44,041 nt of DNA from Pseudomonas sp. NKUCC02_KPG (GTDB lineage Bacteria; Pseudomonadota; Gammaproteobacteria; Pseudomonadales; Pseudomonadaceae), in the NCBI RefSeq assembly GCF_019345465.1, contig NZ_JAHKRC010000024.1, forward strand, positions 1 through 44,041, given 5' to 3'. Below, one piece after another: positions 1-7,169 of the stretch. The notes beneath the pieces are model-generated. The model ran no database searches. It was given only the letters and a program-made list of their open reading frames with translations, and was not told the DNA's origin. Made by a program: the position numbers and the translations under genes. The first letter of the stretch is position 1, and each line of letters begins with the position of its first letter.

Positions 1-66
1 GGAACGAAGGCTGCGAGCTTTTAAAGATCAAAAGCTCGCAGCCTTCGTTCCTCGTCAGCGACTACA
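1..66. repeat. REP-type palindrome with 22-bp perfect arms
   Basis: Bases 1-22 and 30-51 are perfect reverse complements around a 7-base spacer. They are followed by TCGTCAGCGACTACA, the conserved head (inverse of TGTAGTCGCTGACGA) seen in the other elements of this window. It lies just downstream of the minus-strand gene ending at 84 and could also act as its transcript end. The left part probably continues beyond the window edge. Confidence 0.75.
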
Positions 67-83
67 TGGGCAGTAGGTAGAAT

Positions 84-638
84 TCAGCGCTGGCTCAACC
101 AGAAGTCATGCAGTGCACGCGCCGCCGGTGCAATGGCGGCAACACTGTGCTGATGAGCCGCCACGTCCAGGTCTTCAGGCAGTTCAAAGTTGTCCTGCTC
201 GGCGCACTCGGCAATGGCTTGCAGCAGGCTGGCCTGTGGCAGGGGCAATGCTGGCCAGTTGCAGATGGCAACGGCACGGGTGTAACCGAAGCACCATTCT
301 TCAGCCAGCGTCACGTCTTGCCCCAGGTGCTCGGTCTGCTCGAAACGCGGTGCAAATGCAGCACTGTCTTCAGCCAGTTGCCGTGCCAGGGTGTTGATGT
401 GGCGAACGCTCAGCTCGATGAACTGCTTGGCTTCTTCAGGGGTTTGCCAGGCCGGGTTCTGGCCGCCCCAGATTGCCGGGAACCATTCGGCGATATCCAC
501 CCGAGTCGGACTTGAAACCAGAGCCGTGAAGTAGCCGTCCAGTTCTGAAGGGTTGAGCACTGAGTGATCGTCGCCGTATTTGAGCAGCGTGTTTTCGATC
601 ACTTCAAAGTCGCTGGCGTTCAGGGGTTGCGATTGCAT
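84..638 (-). CDS. UPF0149 / YecA-type family protein
   Basis: A 184-residue soluble protein resembling the UPF0149 (YecA/YgfB) family, recognised from the alpha-helical N-terminus with the L-x-x-Y-G-D-D ... S-E-L-D-G-Y-F-T-A-L pattern (residues about 19-40) and the later E-E-W-C-F-G-Y motif. YecA proteins often carry a C-terminal SEC-C zinc motif; none is visible here, so this is a short form. The cellular role of the family is poorly defined. The ATG at 638 is preceded by an AGGAG-like sequence (complement of 646-650). It appears monocistronic, with a REP palindrome downstream. Confidence 0.7.
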   Translation of the reverse strand: MQSQPLNASDFEVIENTLLKYGDDHSVLNPSELDGYFTALVSSPTRVDIAEWFPAIWGGQNPAWQTPEEAKQFIELSVRHINTLARQLAEDSAAFAPRFEQTEHLGQDVTLAEEWCFGYTRAVAICNWPALPLPQASLLQAIAECAEQDNFELPEDLDVAAHQHSVAAIAPAARALHDFWLSQR

Positions 639-699
639 GTACGGGCTCCTTGGATGGGGCGCTAAAGCGGGCGGTCAATGACTGACCGCCAGTGCGAAG

Positions 700-1044
700 T
701 CAGTCCACTGAAACGATAGACTCAAGCTCGAAGTATTTGAAGCCAGCTTTGGCCAGGGCTTTTTTGGCCTCTTGCTCTGCGTTGAACCGGCTCAAATCCT
801 TGGAGTCGTGCACAAACTTTGTTTCATCACCGTCAAACACCTTGGTCACGCGCATGGTGACGCGAAGAATCGGGCCACTGCGCTTTTTCGGCGCAGGTGA
901 CTGAGCCTTTGCAGGTGCCGGGGCTTTCTTCGCAGTGGGGATGGGTTTTGCAGGGACAGGTTCAACTTCAGGTTGAACAGGGGCAGCAGGTAGATCAAGG
1001 CCGAGCGCTCTGCGCATGTCGTCCTCGGTGAATCCGGCACTCAT
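700..1044 (-). CDS. Hypothetical protein with Ala/Pro/Lys-rich linker
   Basis: A 114-residue protein with three visible parts: a short N-terminal segment (MSAGFTEDDMRRALGL), a low-complexity A/P/K-rich stretch at about residues 18-57, and a compact C-terminal part (about 58-114) containing RVTMRVTKVFDGDETKFVHD. No enzyme or DNA-binding motif is recognised. The lysine-rich linker could contact nucleic acid, but that is only a guess. It looks like a conserved pseudomonad hypothetical. It has its own upstream intergenic region of 125 bp. Confidence 0.6.
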   Translation of the reverse strand: MSAGFTEDDMRRALGLDLPAAPVQPEVEPVPAKPIPTAKKAPAPAKAQSPAPKKRSGPILRVTMRVTKVFDGDETKFVHDSKDLSRFNAEQEAKKALAKAGFKYFELESIVSVD

Positions 1045-1169
1045 TGATAAGACTCTTGTAATATAAAAGACGCGCTTATAGGACAGCGATTCGGGTTATG
1101 GCAAGCAAATTTGTTCATAGGCTGAATATTATGGCCTTTTAATAGCTAAAAGTCCTTATCTGAACCGAT

Positions 1170-1583
1170 TCAGGTGTCACGCAGCAAGTCGTGACCATCC
1201 AGTAGTTTGTAGGCAATTTCCGGTCGTTTTTCCAGGGCACGGCGGATGGCAGCCGGGATTGCCTGCCGGGTTTTTCGGCACAAGCCCGGTTGTTCTGCAA
1301 GGCGGATAGCAATGCCGCGCATGGTGCGAACCTCGGTAAACCCCGGGTCGATCTGCACTTCAATCCCCAGTTGCTCGCGCAGGCGGCGCTGCATGTGCTC
1401 CAGGTCACTGAGGCTCTGGATATTCTCCAGCCGCTCCAGCAGAACTTTCTCGGCCTGGCGGGTCAGGTTGAAGATGCGCAGGTCGCTGTCGGGGGTTGCC
1501 AACAGCTGTTCCCGCTCGCAGATGCAGGCGCCGGGTGGGCAGGGTGAGCGGGTCGCTGCTGTAGGAGTCATGGGGTTCAGCAT
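1170..1583 (-). CDS. Hypothetical protein with Cys-rich N-terminus
   Basis: About 137 residues. A cluster CPPGACICERE near the N-terminus (two cysteines within CxC, a third five residues before) could bind a metal. The rest is helical and charged (EKVLLERLENIQSLSDLEHM, then QIDPGFTEVRTMRGIAIRL). A longer TTG-initiated form from 1601 would overlap the acetyltransferase stop. I prefer the ATG at 1583, 14 bp after that stop; an ATG at 1571-1573 is also possible. It is third in a same-strand series dehydratase-GNAT-this gene, so it is probably cotranscribed. Function unknown. Confidence 0.6.
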   Translation of the reverse strand: MLNPMTPTAATRSPCPPGACICEREQLLATPDSDLRIFNLTRQAEKVLLERLENIQSLSDLEHMQRRLREQLGIEVQIDPGFTEVRTMRGIAIRLAEQPGLCRKTRQAIPAAIRRALEKRPEIAYKLLDGHDLLRDT

Positions 1584-1597
1584 AGCTGCGCTACGAT

Positions 1598-2053
1598 TCA
1601 AGCGTCCAGACGCAGCGCCATGATCACCGTGTGTTCAGGGCCGTTAAATTCGTCGCGCACTTTGTGAAAACCCAACTGAGCGTAGAACGATTCGGCGGTC
1701 AGCGAGGAGGGCACCCTCAGCTCGTCGACCTGGGCGACAAGGGCGGCGTCCATGAGCCGTGCCATCAATTGCTGGCCGATACCGCGCCCCTGATGGCGCG
1801 GGCTCACGAAAACGCTGCGCACCACCGCCCGGTCCAGGCTGGCAGTGCCGACCACGTGCTGCTCAACCACGGCCACATACATCTGGCGTTGTTTCATTAA
1901 CGCCAGGATCGAGTCCGGGCAGAAATTCTGCTCTACCTGGGCGATCACTTCGGGCGGATAGTCTCGGGCGTTGGATTCTTGCAGGGCGCCAATCACCACC
2001 TTGCTGATGGCGTGTGCATCGACCGGCATGGCACGACGAATCTGACACTGCAT
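1598..2053 (-). CDS. GNAT family N-acetyltransferase
   Basis: 151 residues with a full GNAT fold pattern: an N-terminal R-R-A-M-P-V-D-A beta strand, the central V-x-S-V-F-V strand, then the acetyl-CoA pyrophosphate loop RHQGRGIGQQLM (Q/R-x-x-G-x-G/A), and a C-terminal FYAQLGF segment typical of motif B. It transfers an acetyl group from acetyl-CoA to an amine; the substrate cannot be told from sequence. The gene starts 23 bp after the dehydratase stop on the same strand, so the two are probably one transcript; the acceptor may be related to the dehydratase substrate, but this is inference. Confidence 0.85.
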   Translation of the reverse strand: MQCQIRRAMPVDAHAISKVVIGALQESNARDYPPEVIAQVEQNFCPDSILALMKQRQMYVAVVEQHVVGTASLDRAVVRSVFVSPRHQGRGIGQQLMARLMDAALVAQVDELRVPSSLTAESFYAQLGFHKVRDEFNGPEHTVIMALRLDA

Positions 2054-2076
2054 ACACGCTCCTTGCTTTTCCAGGG

Positions 2077-3048
2077 TCAGGCTGAGGGATCAGGGCCTTC
2101 GGCCAGAATCCCCGCATACAGCTGACGATCAATATTGGCCCCGCTCAGAATAAGCGCAACCCGACGACCTTGCTGGCTGGATTGCTCGCTGATCAACCCG
2201 GCCAGCGCGGCAGCCCCCGCACCTTCGGCGGTGTTGTGGGTGGTTTCATGGTAGACCCGAATAGCGTGTGAGATCTGCTGGTCGGACACCCGAATGACCC
2301 GTGCCGCACCTTTGGCGATAATGGCCAAAGCCTCGGGCTGCGGCTGACGACAGGCCAGGCCGTCGGCGAAGGTGTGAGCCGAGTCTGTGCACACCACGCG
2401 GCCTTGCTCAACGCTTTGCGCATAGGCATCGGCATGGGATGACACGACCCCCACGATTTCTGTGTCCAGGCCCAGCAGATCACGGGTCTGGATCAGCCCG
2501 CAAATCCCCGAACCCATGCCGATGGGTACATACACCGTGTCCAGTTCCTCGATGGCTTCAAGCAGCTCAAGCGCATAAGTGGCGACCCCGCGAATCAGGT
2601 CGTGATGGAAGGCGGGGACCAGATGCCATTGATGGGTTGCGGCCAGTGTGGCGGCTTCGGCCCTCGCTTCATCGAAGTCCTTGCCGCATTCAATAACGGT
2701 TGCGCCCAGCGCCCGCATGGCCGCGTTTTTTTCCAGGGAATTACCTTCAGGCACCACGATACGGATTGGCAGCCCCATGCTCCGGGCCGCCAGGGTAAGG
2801 CTTTGCCCATGATTACCGCGGGTGGCCGTGACCAGGCCTCTGGTGTTCGGTTCCCGTGCCAGCAAGCCCTGCACATACAACAACCCCCCGCGCACTTTGA
2901 ACGCGCCGGTGGGCATGTGGTTTTCATGCTTGACCCACACCGTGCAACCCAGGCGCTGAGTCAACAAGGGCCAGGCCAGTTGCGGTGTTGGCGCCAGGTT
3001 CTGGTATACGGTTTGTGCTGCAAGGCGAAGGTCGTTCAAGTCAAACAT
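2077..3048 (-). CDS. Threonine-dehydratase-like PLP enzyme (fold type II)
   Basis: 323 residues, the length of a catabolic (single-domain) serine/threonine ammonia-lyase with no ACT regulatory domain. The PLP lysine is K51 in TGAFKVRGG. The substrate loop reads TRGNHGQ (residues about 76-82), and the phosphate-binding loop is GMGSG (about 177-181) instead of the common GGGG; both differ from standard threonine dehydratases, so the true substrate may be another beta-hydroxy amino acid. Expected reaction: alpha,beta-elimination giving a 2-oxo acid and ammonia. It is divergent from a MocR regulator, which probably controls it, and is followed by a GNAT gene. Confidence 0.85.
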   Translation of the reverse strand: MFDLNDLRLAAQTVYQNLAPTPQLAWPLLTQRLGCTVWVKHENHMPTGAFKVRGGLLYVQGLLAREPNTRGLVTATRGNHGQSLTLAARSMGLPIRIVVPEGNSLEKNAAMRALGATVIECGKDFDEARAEAATLAATHQWHLVPAFHHDLIRGVATYALELLEAIEELDTVYVPIGMGSGICGLIQTRDLLGLDTEIVGVVSSHADAYAQSVEQGRVVCTDSAHTFADGLACRQPQPEALAIIAKGAARVIRVSDQQISHAIRVYHETTHNTAEGAGAAALAGLISEQSSQQGRRVALILSGANIDRQLYAGILAEGPDPSA

Positions 3049-3093
3049 GGCACACCGTCATCGAGGGGTTTGACTCGATTCTAGGCACAACGC

Positions 3094-3125
3094 ATTGTAT
3101 GGGCCGATCCTTATATTGCATGGCC
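3094..3125 (+). promoter_or_regulatory. Candidate MocR operator: direct repeat 21 bp apart
   Basis: In the 85-bp divergent gap, ATTGTATGGGCC (3094-3105) and ATTGCATGGCC (3115-3125) form a direct repeat with start points 21 bp apart, about two helical turns. MocR/GabR-type regulators are known to bind direct repeats, so this is a reasonable operator for both the regulator and the dehydratase. No binding data. Confidence 0.5.
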
Positions 3126-3133
3126 AACAATAA

Positions 3134-4471
3134 ATGTGGATACCGACGCTCAGCGACACGGACCAGCCGCGCTACCTGGCGCTGGTCGATGCCATCACCC
3201 AGGCCATCGCCTGTGGCGAACTGCAACCCGGCGCACGCCTGCCGCCACAGCGGCGACTTGCCTGGGCACTGGGCTGGAATCCCAGCACGACCATGCAGGC
3301 CTATCGCGAGGCGGCGCGTCGGCATCTGGTCTCGGGCGAGGTGGGCCGTGGCACCTACGTGCTGGCGAGCAGTCAGGAAGCGACCCTGTTCAGGCTGCAG
3401 CACGCCGATGAGCACGCGCAGCGCATCGACCTGCGAACCAACGTGCCCGCCATTGATCACGTGGGTGAGCATGATGGGCAGGCGTTGTCATGGGTGCTCG
3501 ACAGTCGTCAGGCCATCCGCTTGCAAGGCTACTTGAGTGCGGCGGACTTACTGCTGACGCGGGCTCAAGGCGCGGCCTGGTTCAAGGGGCGCGGGCTGGA
3601 GTTGACCGTGGAAAACATCATGCCGTGTACCGGCGCCCAGCAAGGGCTGTTCACCGTGCTCTTGTCGCTGTGCCAGGCCGGCGAGCCGGTGCTGGTCGAG
3701 GCGTTTACCGCTCCGGGGATCAAGGCCGCCTGCGCGCAACTGCGCCTGCCCATGCATGGCGTAGCGCTTGACCAGGAAGGGATCGTGGCGGAGGACTTCG
3801 ACCGGATGATCCGCGCTACGGGGGCGCGGATTGCCGTACTGACGCCCACCCTGCAAAACCCCACGTCGGCCGTGATGAGCATTGAGCGTAAGCGGGCCAT
3901 TGCCCACGTCGCCCGGCGCCACGGCGTCATGGTGATTGAAGATGACGTGTACGGGGCACTCACTGACAGCCCGCCGTTGTACCGATTCTTGCCCGAACTC
4001 ACGGTGCTGGTCAGCAGTTTGTCCAAGACTGTTGCGGCGGGCGTGCGCGTGGGGTGGATCGTGGCGAGTCCGCAGTTGCTGGCACGTATTGATCCCTATG
4101 CCCTGTCGGCGCACTGGGGAGTATCGCCCCTGTGCATGGCGATTGCTTGCCGATGGATTGGCGACGGCACTGCGCAAACCCGTGTGCAGTGGCAAACCCG
4201 GGAAGTTGCCCGACGCTGGCGGCTGGCAAAAAAGATCCTGGGCCCCGGGATGTACCAGACACAGACCCCTTCGCCCCATATCTGGCTGACAGTGGCCGAG
4301 GGTCAGAGCCCGCTTGCCGAGGCGTGCCGCGCAGCGGGGGTCGATGTGGTGCCCGCGGATGTATTTGCGGTCAAACCCACCGCGACCAATGCGGTGCGCA
4401 TCAGCCTGACAGCGGCTGACACTGTCCAGGTTCTGAAAGTGGCGCTGGAGCGGATTGCGGGTAGTTGCTAA
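3134..4471 (+). CDS. MocR-type (GntR/aminotransferase-fold) transcriptional regulator
   Basis: 445 residues. The N-terminal winged helix-turn-helix of the GntR type (about 10-75; ACGELQPGARLPPQRRLAW and the NPSTTMQAYREA helix) is followed by a class-I aminotransferase-like domain. Landmarks of that domain are QNPTSAVMS, the IEDDVYG aspartate segment, and the PLP-binding lysine in SLSKTVAAGVRVGW. Members sense PLP adducts of amino acids or amines and control a neighbouring metabolic gene. It is divergent from the threonine-dehydratase-like gene. The ATG at 3134 lies close behind the putative operator. The gene ends right before a REP array. Confidence 0.9.
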   Translation: MWIPTLSDTDQPRYLALVDAITQAIACGELQPGARLPPQRRLAWALGWNPSTTMQAYREAARRHLVSGEVGRGTYVLASSQEATLFRLQHADEHAQRIDLRTNVPAIDHVGEHDGQALSWVLDSRQAIRLQGYLSAADLLLTRAQGAAWFKGRGLELTVENIMPCTGAQQGLFTVLLSLCQAGEPVLVEAFTAPGIKAACAQLRLPMHGVALDQEGIVAEDFDRMIRATGARIAVLTPTLQNPTSAVMSIERKRAIAHVARRHGVMVIEDDVYGALTDSPPLYRFLPELTVLVSSLSKTVAAGVRVGWIVASPQLLARIDPYALSAHWGVSPLCMAIACRWIGDGTAQTRVQWQTREVARRWRLAKKILGPGMYQTQTPSPHIWLTVAEGQSPLAEACRAAGVDVVPADVFAVKPTATNAVRISLTAADTVQVLKVALERIAGSC

Positions 4472-4796
4472 GTGGTACTCGCGATCCGTAGCAGCTGACG
4501 AGTGGAACGAGGCTGCGTCCGGCTGCGTAGCAGTCGTAAAATCAGCTTGCACGGTTAATCAGGCAAACCGCGTGTTCCGGTTTTGCGCCCGCTACGTCGC
4601 AGTGACGCACCATCTCGATCGCAGCCTCGTTCCACTCGTCAGCGACTACAACGCGGAGTTGGTGGCGAACCTGTAGTCGCTGACGAGCCGTGCGAGGCTG
4701 CGTCAGCGCGTGTACCGGTTTTGCGCCCGCTACGTCGCAGTGGCGCACCATCTCGATCGCAGCCTCGTTCTACTCGTCAGCGACTACAACGCGGAG
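4472..4796. repeat. Tandem REP/REPIN array with duplicated 88-bp unit
   Basis: Four elements of one REP family occur in alternating orientation: forward about 4487-4530, reverse about 4613-4650, forward about 4672-4705, reverse about 4752-4789. The core reads GTAGTCGCTGACGAG...GAGGCTGCG. Two 88-bp segments, 4571-4658 and 4709-4796, differ at only three positions, a recent duplication with a 138-bp period. The first 32 bases (4472-4503) recur exactly at 15322-15353. The remaining gap 4797-4958 holds only the upstream region of the next gene. Confidence 0.85.
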
Positions 4797-4958
4797 ATTG
4801 TGCCGTCTCTGCTCTTCCAGCGTGGACGCAAGCTTGAACTGAAGTTTTTGATTTGGCCCATTCAGGTCTGCCGGCTAAACCGAAGAAGCTTGTCTTGTGA
4901 CCGCTGCGGCCAAAAGTCTTGTGTATCCTTTAACGCCCGCATTGTCCAAGGAACCCCC

Positions 4959-5183
4959 ATGCGCAGAGAAATTGGCTACTGGCACCGAGAAGGTCGCGAG
5001 TTGTTCTATTACCTGGAATTCAAACCCGACACTGCCGAGTTCTACCTCACTTGCGAGCACATGCCCAGTGAGGGCGAGGGCAGCGTGCGTTCGGTGTTGC
5101 TCAGCGAAGCTCGGGGCGAGCGCTACTACGAAGATGCCTTGTTGATCATCAAGGAGGAACTGTTCAGGCAATACACCCTCTGA
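4959..5183 (+). CDS. Small hypothetical protein (74 aa)
   Basis: 74 residues starting MRREIGYWHREGRELFYYLE, acidic and aromatic-rich, with no recognised domain. A longer frame opens at 4710 inside the REP array, but that N-terminal extension would be repeat-encoded. The ATG at 4959, preceded by AAGGAACCCCC, is the better start. It is probably cytoplasmic: no signal or membrane segment. Function unknown. Confidence 0.6.
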   Translation: MRREIGYWHREGRELFYYLEFKPDTAEFYLTCEHMPSEGEGSVRSVLLSEARGERYYEDALLIIKEELFRQYTL

Positions 5184-5291
5184 GTGGTGTCGCGATCAAT
5201 GATCTGGTTTGAGGCCAGGGCAAGATCTGTCGATAATGCCGCGGGCTCGGCAGGTGCCGGGCCAGGAAGTTGCAATTCAAAGGAGCTGTAG

Positions 5292-5894
5292 ATGCGCGTG
5301 TTTTATATCTTTACCCTGCTGGGCACCTTGCTGTTGGCCGGTTGCGCAAGCAATCCAATGGCCCCGGTAGCTGACCAGGCGGTGCAGCCACCTGCGCCAG
5401 GCATGGCACAAGTGGTGTTCATGCGCGATGCCTATACCGGCAAAGCCATTGTGTCCTCGCTGTATGACGTGACCGATGGCAAGACCCAATTCATTGGTGT
5501 CATGGCCAACGGCACGAAAATCGCCCATCCCGCCACCCCTGGCAAGCACACCTACATGGTGGTGTCCGAAGCGGCCGACTTCATGGAAGCCGACCTTGTG
5601 GCAGGCAAAACCTACTACGCGCTGGTAACGCCGCGCATGGGTTTGTGGAAAGCACGCTTTTCACTGTGGCCGATCAGCAATGATCCTGAAGCCTCCCACA
5701 GCCTGAAGTCCAAGAACTTCAAAGGCTGGGTTGAAGACACGGACATGGTGACCAACTCGCCAAAATCTTTGGCCTGGTACGAGCGGGTCAAAGCCAGCGT
5801 AGAGAAGAAACGCGCTGAATACTGGCCGGTCTGGCAGGAAAAAAGCGCTGACGCTGTGGCCGAGCGCACGCTCAAGCCTACTGATGGCTTGTAA
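5292..5894 (+). CDS. Putative lipoprotein, DUF2846-like
   Basis: 200 residues. The first 20 form a lipoprotein signal with lipobox LAGC, giving a lipidated Cys at about residue 18. The mature part has a beta-rich domain with VVFMRDAYTGK, GVMANGTKIAHP and PGKHTYMVV...VAGKTYYALV, resembling the DUF2846 pattern of short beta strands ending in GKTYY. The C-terminus is helical and lysine-rich. AAGGAG lies six bases before the ATG. It is probably anchored in the inner or outer membrane; residue +2 is Ala, which favours outer-membrane sorting. Function unknown. Confidence 0.7.
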   Translation: MRVFYIFTLLGTLLLAGCASNPMAPVADQAVQPPAPGMAQVVFMRDAYTGKAIVSSLYDVTDGKTQFIGVMANGTKIAHPATPGKHTYMVVSEAADFMEADLVAGKTYYALVTPRMGLWKARFSLWPISNDPEASHSLKSKNFKGWVEDTDMVTNSPKSLAWYERVKASVEKKRAEYWPVWQEKSADAVAERTLKPTDGL

Positions 5895-5939
5895 TATTTG
5901 AGCCGGGGGCAGGGTGGCGACAGTGACGTTGCCCTGCTC

Positions 5940-6617
5940 CTATCTCACCACTTCAGTGACCTGCAACACCCAGGCAATCGCCTGCGTCCTCTCATCCCAC
6001 ACATACCGAAAATGCTGGCCTTGCACCGGTAGCGAGAGCGCTGGTGGGCGGAACGCGGCAACGCATTCGTGTCCGTCGAGGCGCACGCTCTTGTAAAGCA
6101 GGCCCCAGGCGCCGTCTTCGCGCAATGGCCGGGCGAATGCTTGAGACAGGCCATAACCTGACGGCGACGGTTGATGCAGCCCCTGGTCGCCACGCACATC
6201 GATCATCGGCTGCACGACGCGGTTGATATAGGTACGCATGGTGATTTCGATGCTGGGCTCCTGTGTCGCCCGCCAGAATTGCTCCTGATGAAAACAGGTT
6301 TCGGCGATTGCCGCCTCTACGCTGTTGGCGCAGTAGTACACGCCGTAGCTGCCATCGGTAAAACGACTGGCCCGCCCGATATGGGTAAAAGCAGCCATCA
6401 CGGCGGTTGAGCCTTCGCCGCACAGGCGGTCTTCGGGCCGGACCCTGTTGAGCACGCCTGCCTGATCGCGCAGCCGGTCATTGGTCAGGCTTTCGAGGAC
6501 AAAGGCGATCTCCAGATCGGCCGGGTCCAGGGTGTCTTCAAACACTGAAACGGGCGGGAACGCGCTGTTGATGATGCGATAAGCCTTGTTCCATTCAGGC
6601 AGCATTGCATCAGGCAT
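5940..6617 (-). CDS. RES-domain toxin (NAD+-degrading family)
   Basis: 225 residues matching the RES family, named for its conserved Arg, Glu and Ser. Visible landmarks are KAYRIINSAFPP near the N-terminus, GRASRFTDGSYGVYYCANS followed by AAIAETCFHQ (about 115-145), and the C-terminal GLLYKSVRLDGHECVAAF. RES toxins such as MbcT deplete NAD+ and arrest growth. The ATG overlaps the stop of the upstream antitoxin (TGATG), giving translational coupling in the usual antitoxin-first order. Confidence 0.85.
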   Translation of the reverse strand: MPDAMLPEWNKAYRIINSAFPPVSVFEDTLDPADLEIAFVLESLTNDRLRDQAGVLNRVRPEDRLCGEGSTAVMAAFTHIGRASRFTDGSYGVYYCANSVEAAIAETCFHQEQFWRATQEPSIEITMRTYINRVVQPMIDVRGDQGLHQPSPSGYGLSQAFARPLREDGAWGLLYKSVRLDGHECVAAFRPPALSLPVQGQHFRYVWDERTQAIAWVLQVTEVVR

Positions 6618-7018
6618 CAGCCGCGCACTCCATCCAGATAGCGGCGCACATCTGCCAGGTCGACCACCTGGCCAGCGAGCATGTAACTCAAGGCGCTCTG
6701 GCCGTTAAAGGGCGCAGCGGTGTTGGGTTTGTGCACCCATTCATAGGCACGTTCAGGCTGGTTGCTGAACAGGATGCGCAATGCCTTGTGCACGCCCATC
6801 AAGTACGAAATGCGCTCCAGGGTGTCGTGGGGCAGGCGCACGTTCGGCAGTTTTTTGTACTTGAAGTAGGTGGTATTGCCGATGGAACCGAGCAGGGTGC
6901 ACTGCTGGTCCTTGGTACAGCCCCAATGCTCCATGAGGCTGAAGAAAAAGGTCAGGGCAACCCGGCCCGCATCGCCGCTGGTGATCTCGGGTTCGGGATG
7001 TTTGGCTGCGAGGTGCAT
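6617..7018 (-). CDS. Xre/MbcA/ParS-type antitoxin
   Basis: 133 residues. The N-terminal helical part (about 15-60, with LMEHWGCTKDQQCTLLGS) corresponds to the Xre-like helix-turn-helix. The C-terminal part (about 75-133, RISYLMGVHKALRILF, then FNGQSALSYMLAG) is the MbcA/ParS/Xre toxin-binding domain, which plugs the RES active site. It is first gene of the RES/Xre pair and likely autorepresses through the inverted repeat at 7073-7097. Confidence 0.85.
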   Translation of the reverse strand: MHLAAKHPEPEITSGDAGRVALTFFFSLMEHWGCTKDQQCTLLGSIGNTTYFKYKKLPNVRLPHDTLERISYLMGVHKALRILFSNQPERAYEWVHKPNTAAPFNGQSALSYMLAGQVVDLADVRRYLDGVRG

Positions 7019-7072
7019 GGCGGCCTCCAGAGAGTTGATACTTCCAGCTTACTCCGGATGTGGCTCTTTTCA

Positions 7073-7097
7073 ATAAATCAGTTCATATATGATTTAT
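7073..7097. promoter_or_regulatory. Candidate autoregulatory operator of the RES/Xre pair
   Basis: ATAAATCA (7073-7080) and TGATTTAT (7090-7097) are perfect inverted arms 9 bases apart. An inner palindrome TCATATATGA lies at 7083-7092. The AT-rich site sits 55-79 bp upstream of the antitoxin start, a usual place for an Xre operator over the promoter. Confidence 0.5.
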
Positions 7098-7107
7098 GAA
7101 AATGTAA

Positions 7108-7151
7108 CGGCACGGGCTCGCACGTGCCGGGGCCGTTGGTCTGGCCCCGGC
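7108..7151 (-). terminator. Two overlapping GC-rich hairpins downstream of the DUF262 gene
   Basis: A 9-bp perfect stem (7126-7134 with 7143-7151) and a 7-bp stem (7108-7114 with 7123-7129) overlap at 7126-7129, so only one can form at a time. On the minus strand they follow the DUF262 gene's stop; a TTTT run follows about 8 bases past the second stem. Probable transcript end between this gene and the toxin-antitoxin pair. Confidence 0.45.
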
Positions 7152-7169
7152 GAAGATGCACATGGCGCC

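Noticed and set aside
4583..4837. Open frame with internally repeated sequence in the REP array
   Set aside because: The protein repetition is just translation of the duplicated 88-bp REP unit.
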